Assembly (NCBI GenBank): GCA_004352715.1
Contig: SCFE01000023.1
Span: forward strand, 552,675 to 616,674
Direction: 5' to 3'
DNA: 64,000 bases
DNA from: Hofstenia miamia
Lineage: Eukaryota; Xenacoelomorpha; Acoela
Within the stretch, counting starts at the first letter, position 1, and each line of letters starts with the position of its first letter. The notes under the pieces are model-generated. The model ran no database searches. It saw only the letters and a list, made by a program, of their open reading frames with translations, and had not been told where the DNA came from. A program made the translations under genes and the position numbers. Of this stretch, positions 62,031-64,000 are shown one piece after another.

Positions 62031-62261
62031 TCTGTGATTAGCAATCTGTTCTTATTGATTTCCAATTGTATATTTTAAAGTAGGAGCTTGCTTCTCTATT
62101 TAATGTTGTTTACAGTACCTCTATCTGCTTTTGTATTTGCTCCAGTATGTTATCAGTATGCTGTTTTTGGAATATCTCTTCTCTGTAATCTCCTCTTTGG
62201 TTGTAATCAGGAGCATTGTGTGCTTCTTCTTGTCTACATTGATCTCCATGAGTTCTTTGTA

Positions 62262-62890
62262 TTAGTTATGTGATAAGAATTCAAATTTTACTTTTTCTCC
62301 ATCCTCTTTTGACACATCTCTTTGATATTTGGGTAGCAACATCCAAAAGTTGGCATTAGCATGCAGTGTTCCTTTTCTATGCTCTATCATAAAACTGTAA
62401 TCACTGAGGAACTCAATCCATTGCAACACCATGGAGGACTTGTTGCCTGAGAACTTCTTCAGAAAAGACAGACCTGTATTATCTGTTCTTACAATATTCT
62501 CTTTCCCAGTGACAAAGTGACTGAATTTTTTAATACTCTCTACTAGTGGAAGCATTTCTAGTTTAAATAATCTGTAGTTCTTTTCAGGTTTTCTCAGCTT
62601 CCTGCTAAACCACTGGACTGGTTCTTCTTGATTATTTTTACTTGCATCACAGTCAAGTATGAACATCTTTGAGTAGTCAGGAATATTTAGTGATGGCATC
62701 TTAGCTAGCTCTTTCTATATTTGATCTAATTCCTCCTGCTTTTGCCATGTCCATTTGAAGGGCACATTTTTCCTCAGGAGGTTCGTCATTTTTTCTGAAT
62801 TCTTGGCTAATCTCAGGATGAAGGTCCCATAATAATTGAAGAATCCCATTATTCATTGCAGATATTTTCATGATTCCAACTTACTGATAT
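62262..62890 (-). pseudogene. Ty3/gypsy RNase H with RT connection, inactivated
   Basis: RNase H removes the RNA strand during reverse transcription. Minus-strand reading: GFFNYYGTFI, then NVPFKWTWQKQEEL (connection, about 62840-62730), then LNIPDYSKMFILDCDASKNN with the first catalytic Asp, FSRKLRKPEKNYRLFKLEML, VRTDNTGLSFL and IEHRKGTLHANANFW. The 145-codon stretch 62699-62262 is free of stops. A residue block after DCDASKNN is shorter than usual, and the final conserved Asp of the HxxGxxNxxAD region is not seen (it reads HANANF), so the domain is probably dead. Confidence 0.82.
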
Positions 62891-63560
62891 CTTTTATCAT
62901 TTGTCCCATGTCTTCTTCATCATGATAGTGCTGTATTGGATTTCCCTGCCTATAAATGTTATTCTCATTTTTAATATTTCAAACTTGTGTCCATTTACTC
63001 TTAATCCAGTGTTGTGCAATATTGTAAGCATTCTGTCCAATTTCTTGATATGATCTTCTATCATTTTGCTCTCTATTAAAATGTTGTCAATATAATCAGA
63101 TACACCTTTCTCTACTTGATCTTGTCCATTTCTTAGCACTTTTGTTATATACATCTGAAAGGTTGCTGGTGTGTTACATAATCCAGATGCCATATAGACC
63201 CATTCATACAATCTGTCAGGTGTTATAAATGCAGTTTTCTTGATGTCATCAGGCTCCATGGGTACCTGCCAATAGGCCTTACATTGATCCAAGGCTGTGC
63301 AATATTTGTTCTGAGCTGCTTCATATAGTGTACCATCAATATGAAGTAATGGATATGTATACTTTTTTGTGATATTATTTAATTTCCTGAAGTCTATGCA
63401 TAGTTGGTGTTTCTTTTCTTGATTGCAAATACTCTGGGTGCTGCATAGGGATTTGTGCTTGGTCAGATAATACCATTGCTTATAAGCTCTTGCAATATAT
63501 TGTTATATTCCTCTTGCATGTGCTCTGGGACTTGTCACACCAGTAATTGTATTGGTTCAT
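62891..63560 (-). pseudogene. Ty3/gypsy reverse transcriptase, inactivated
   Basis: Copies the element's RNA into DNA. Minus-strand blocks: VPEHMQEEYNNILQEL, NPYAAPRVFAIKK, IDFRKLNNIT, ALDQCKAYWQVPM (motif A, with Asp), KTAFITPDRLYEW, GLCNTPATFQ (motif B), and the catalytic block, which reads YIDN where the family has Tyr-x-Asp-Asp. A stop lies after NGII and a frameshift before IDFRKLN. The order RT, RNase H, integrase and these motifs place the element in the Ty3/gypsy (Metaviridae) group. Confidence 0.9.
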
Positions 63561-64000
63561 TCATGATTGTTATTATTTTGTAGAGTTTCAACCACTGCAT
63601 TGCCCATAATGATCTCTCTGAAATTTAATATTTGTGTGTGTCACTTTAGTAAGTACTGTAATTGGTTGATCTGCTCACTTGATAGATGTTTGTTCTCCTC
63701 TTCATGTATCTCTGGAATTTTCTCCTCTTCATTCAACTTTTGTGCTGTGACCACATTCATCTATTTCACTGCATTTTCCATTCAAATTTAATTGTTACAA
63801 CAAATATTGTTATCTTATCTTGCTTGTACAGTTCATTATGGGGATTCTTCCCATGCCATTTTTTATCATGCATAGGCTTGCTGGTAACATTATCCTTCTC
63901 ATATGCATGTCTCTTTTAAGTTTGAAATGGACTGTTTTATCCTGTTTGATTTCATTGGATATTGATATTATCTCCTATCTTTCCTATGCTTGATTGAGAA
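63561..64000 (-). pseudogene. N-terminal part of the Ty3/gypsy polyprotein, running off the window
   Basis: Minus-strand fragments such as AQKLNEEEKIPEIHEEENKH and SSEQINQLQYLLK precede the RT, with stops between them. This is the region between protease and RT. Gag, protease and the 5' long terminal repeat must lie beyond 64000. Confidence 0.6.

Noticed and set aside
56000-64000. Plus-strand open frames over 80 codons, rich in Phe, Leu, Cys and Ser
   Set aside because: They mirror the minus-strand pol and downstream sequence; their hydrophobic look comes from the reverse complement of Lys- and Glu-rich coding.
1-64000. CRISPR arrays, rRNA or tRNA genes
   Set aside because: None seen. The regular 100-bp repeat at 36260 has diverged units and no spacer pattern, and I found no cloverleaf or conserved rRNA segment by reading.

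Overview
The window is AT-rich nuclear DNA from an animal, probably an invertebrate and possibly an arthropod; the sequence does not let me name the species. The evidence is spliced metazoan genes (the ciliary transition-zone gene RPGRIP1L and the retromer gene VPS29) set in a dense mixture of decayed transposons: mariner, hAT, piggyBac, Helitron, Penelope, several non-LTR (LINE) families and a Ty3/gypsy LTR element. There are no prokaryotic features.

Layout. 1-948: dead mariner. 1855-2854: assembly gap, with a LINE fragment on its right edge. 3832-4095: one minus-strand VPS29 exon. 5740-6953: a LINE remnant inside an inverted repeat. 8188-8550: non-autonomous Helitron. 9956-10261: unrecognised candidate exon. 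11753-12292: hAT-type non-autonomous element with target-site duplication. 12500-23851: RPGRIP1L on the plus strand in three coding exons that join in frame (296 + 200 + 3251 nt, 1248 residues). Its first intron carries an antisense nest in which one LINE has been cut in two by another, plus a second 1-kb gap. 24.5-36.6 kb: a transposon graveyard (at least six LINE pieces, a Penelope-like fragment, a fold-back element, a hAT element with an internal duplication, a palindromic-ended element, and a 100-bp tandem repeat). About 36.7-55.4 kb: gene-poor AT-rich DNA with microsatellites, one piggyBac-type MITE and two copies of a small palindromic MITE.

55.5-64 kb is different in kind. I count only five CG dinucleotides in about 8.5 kb, where base composition alone would predict roughly 250. 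From about 57.4 kb to the end it holds a minus-strand Ty3/gypsy-type polyprotein (reverse transcriptase, RNase H, integrase), broken by stops and frameshifts, followed downstream by about 3 kb of degenerate coding-like sequence that I cannot identify. Several inactivating changes in pol are what loss of CpG would produce. This CpG desert, and the unidentified sequence downstream of integrase, are the most unusual parts of the window.

The two host genes are divergently arranged and not obviously related in function: VPS29 acts in endosomal retrieval, RPGRIP1L at the base of the cilium. Everything else that I can identify is mobile DNA, and both 1-kb gaps have an edge inside the same LINE family.
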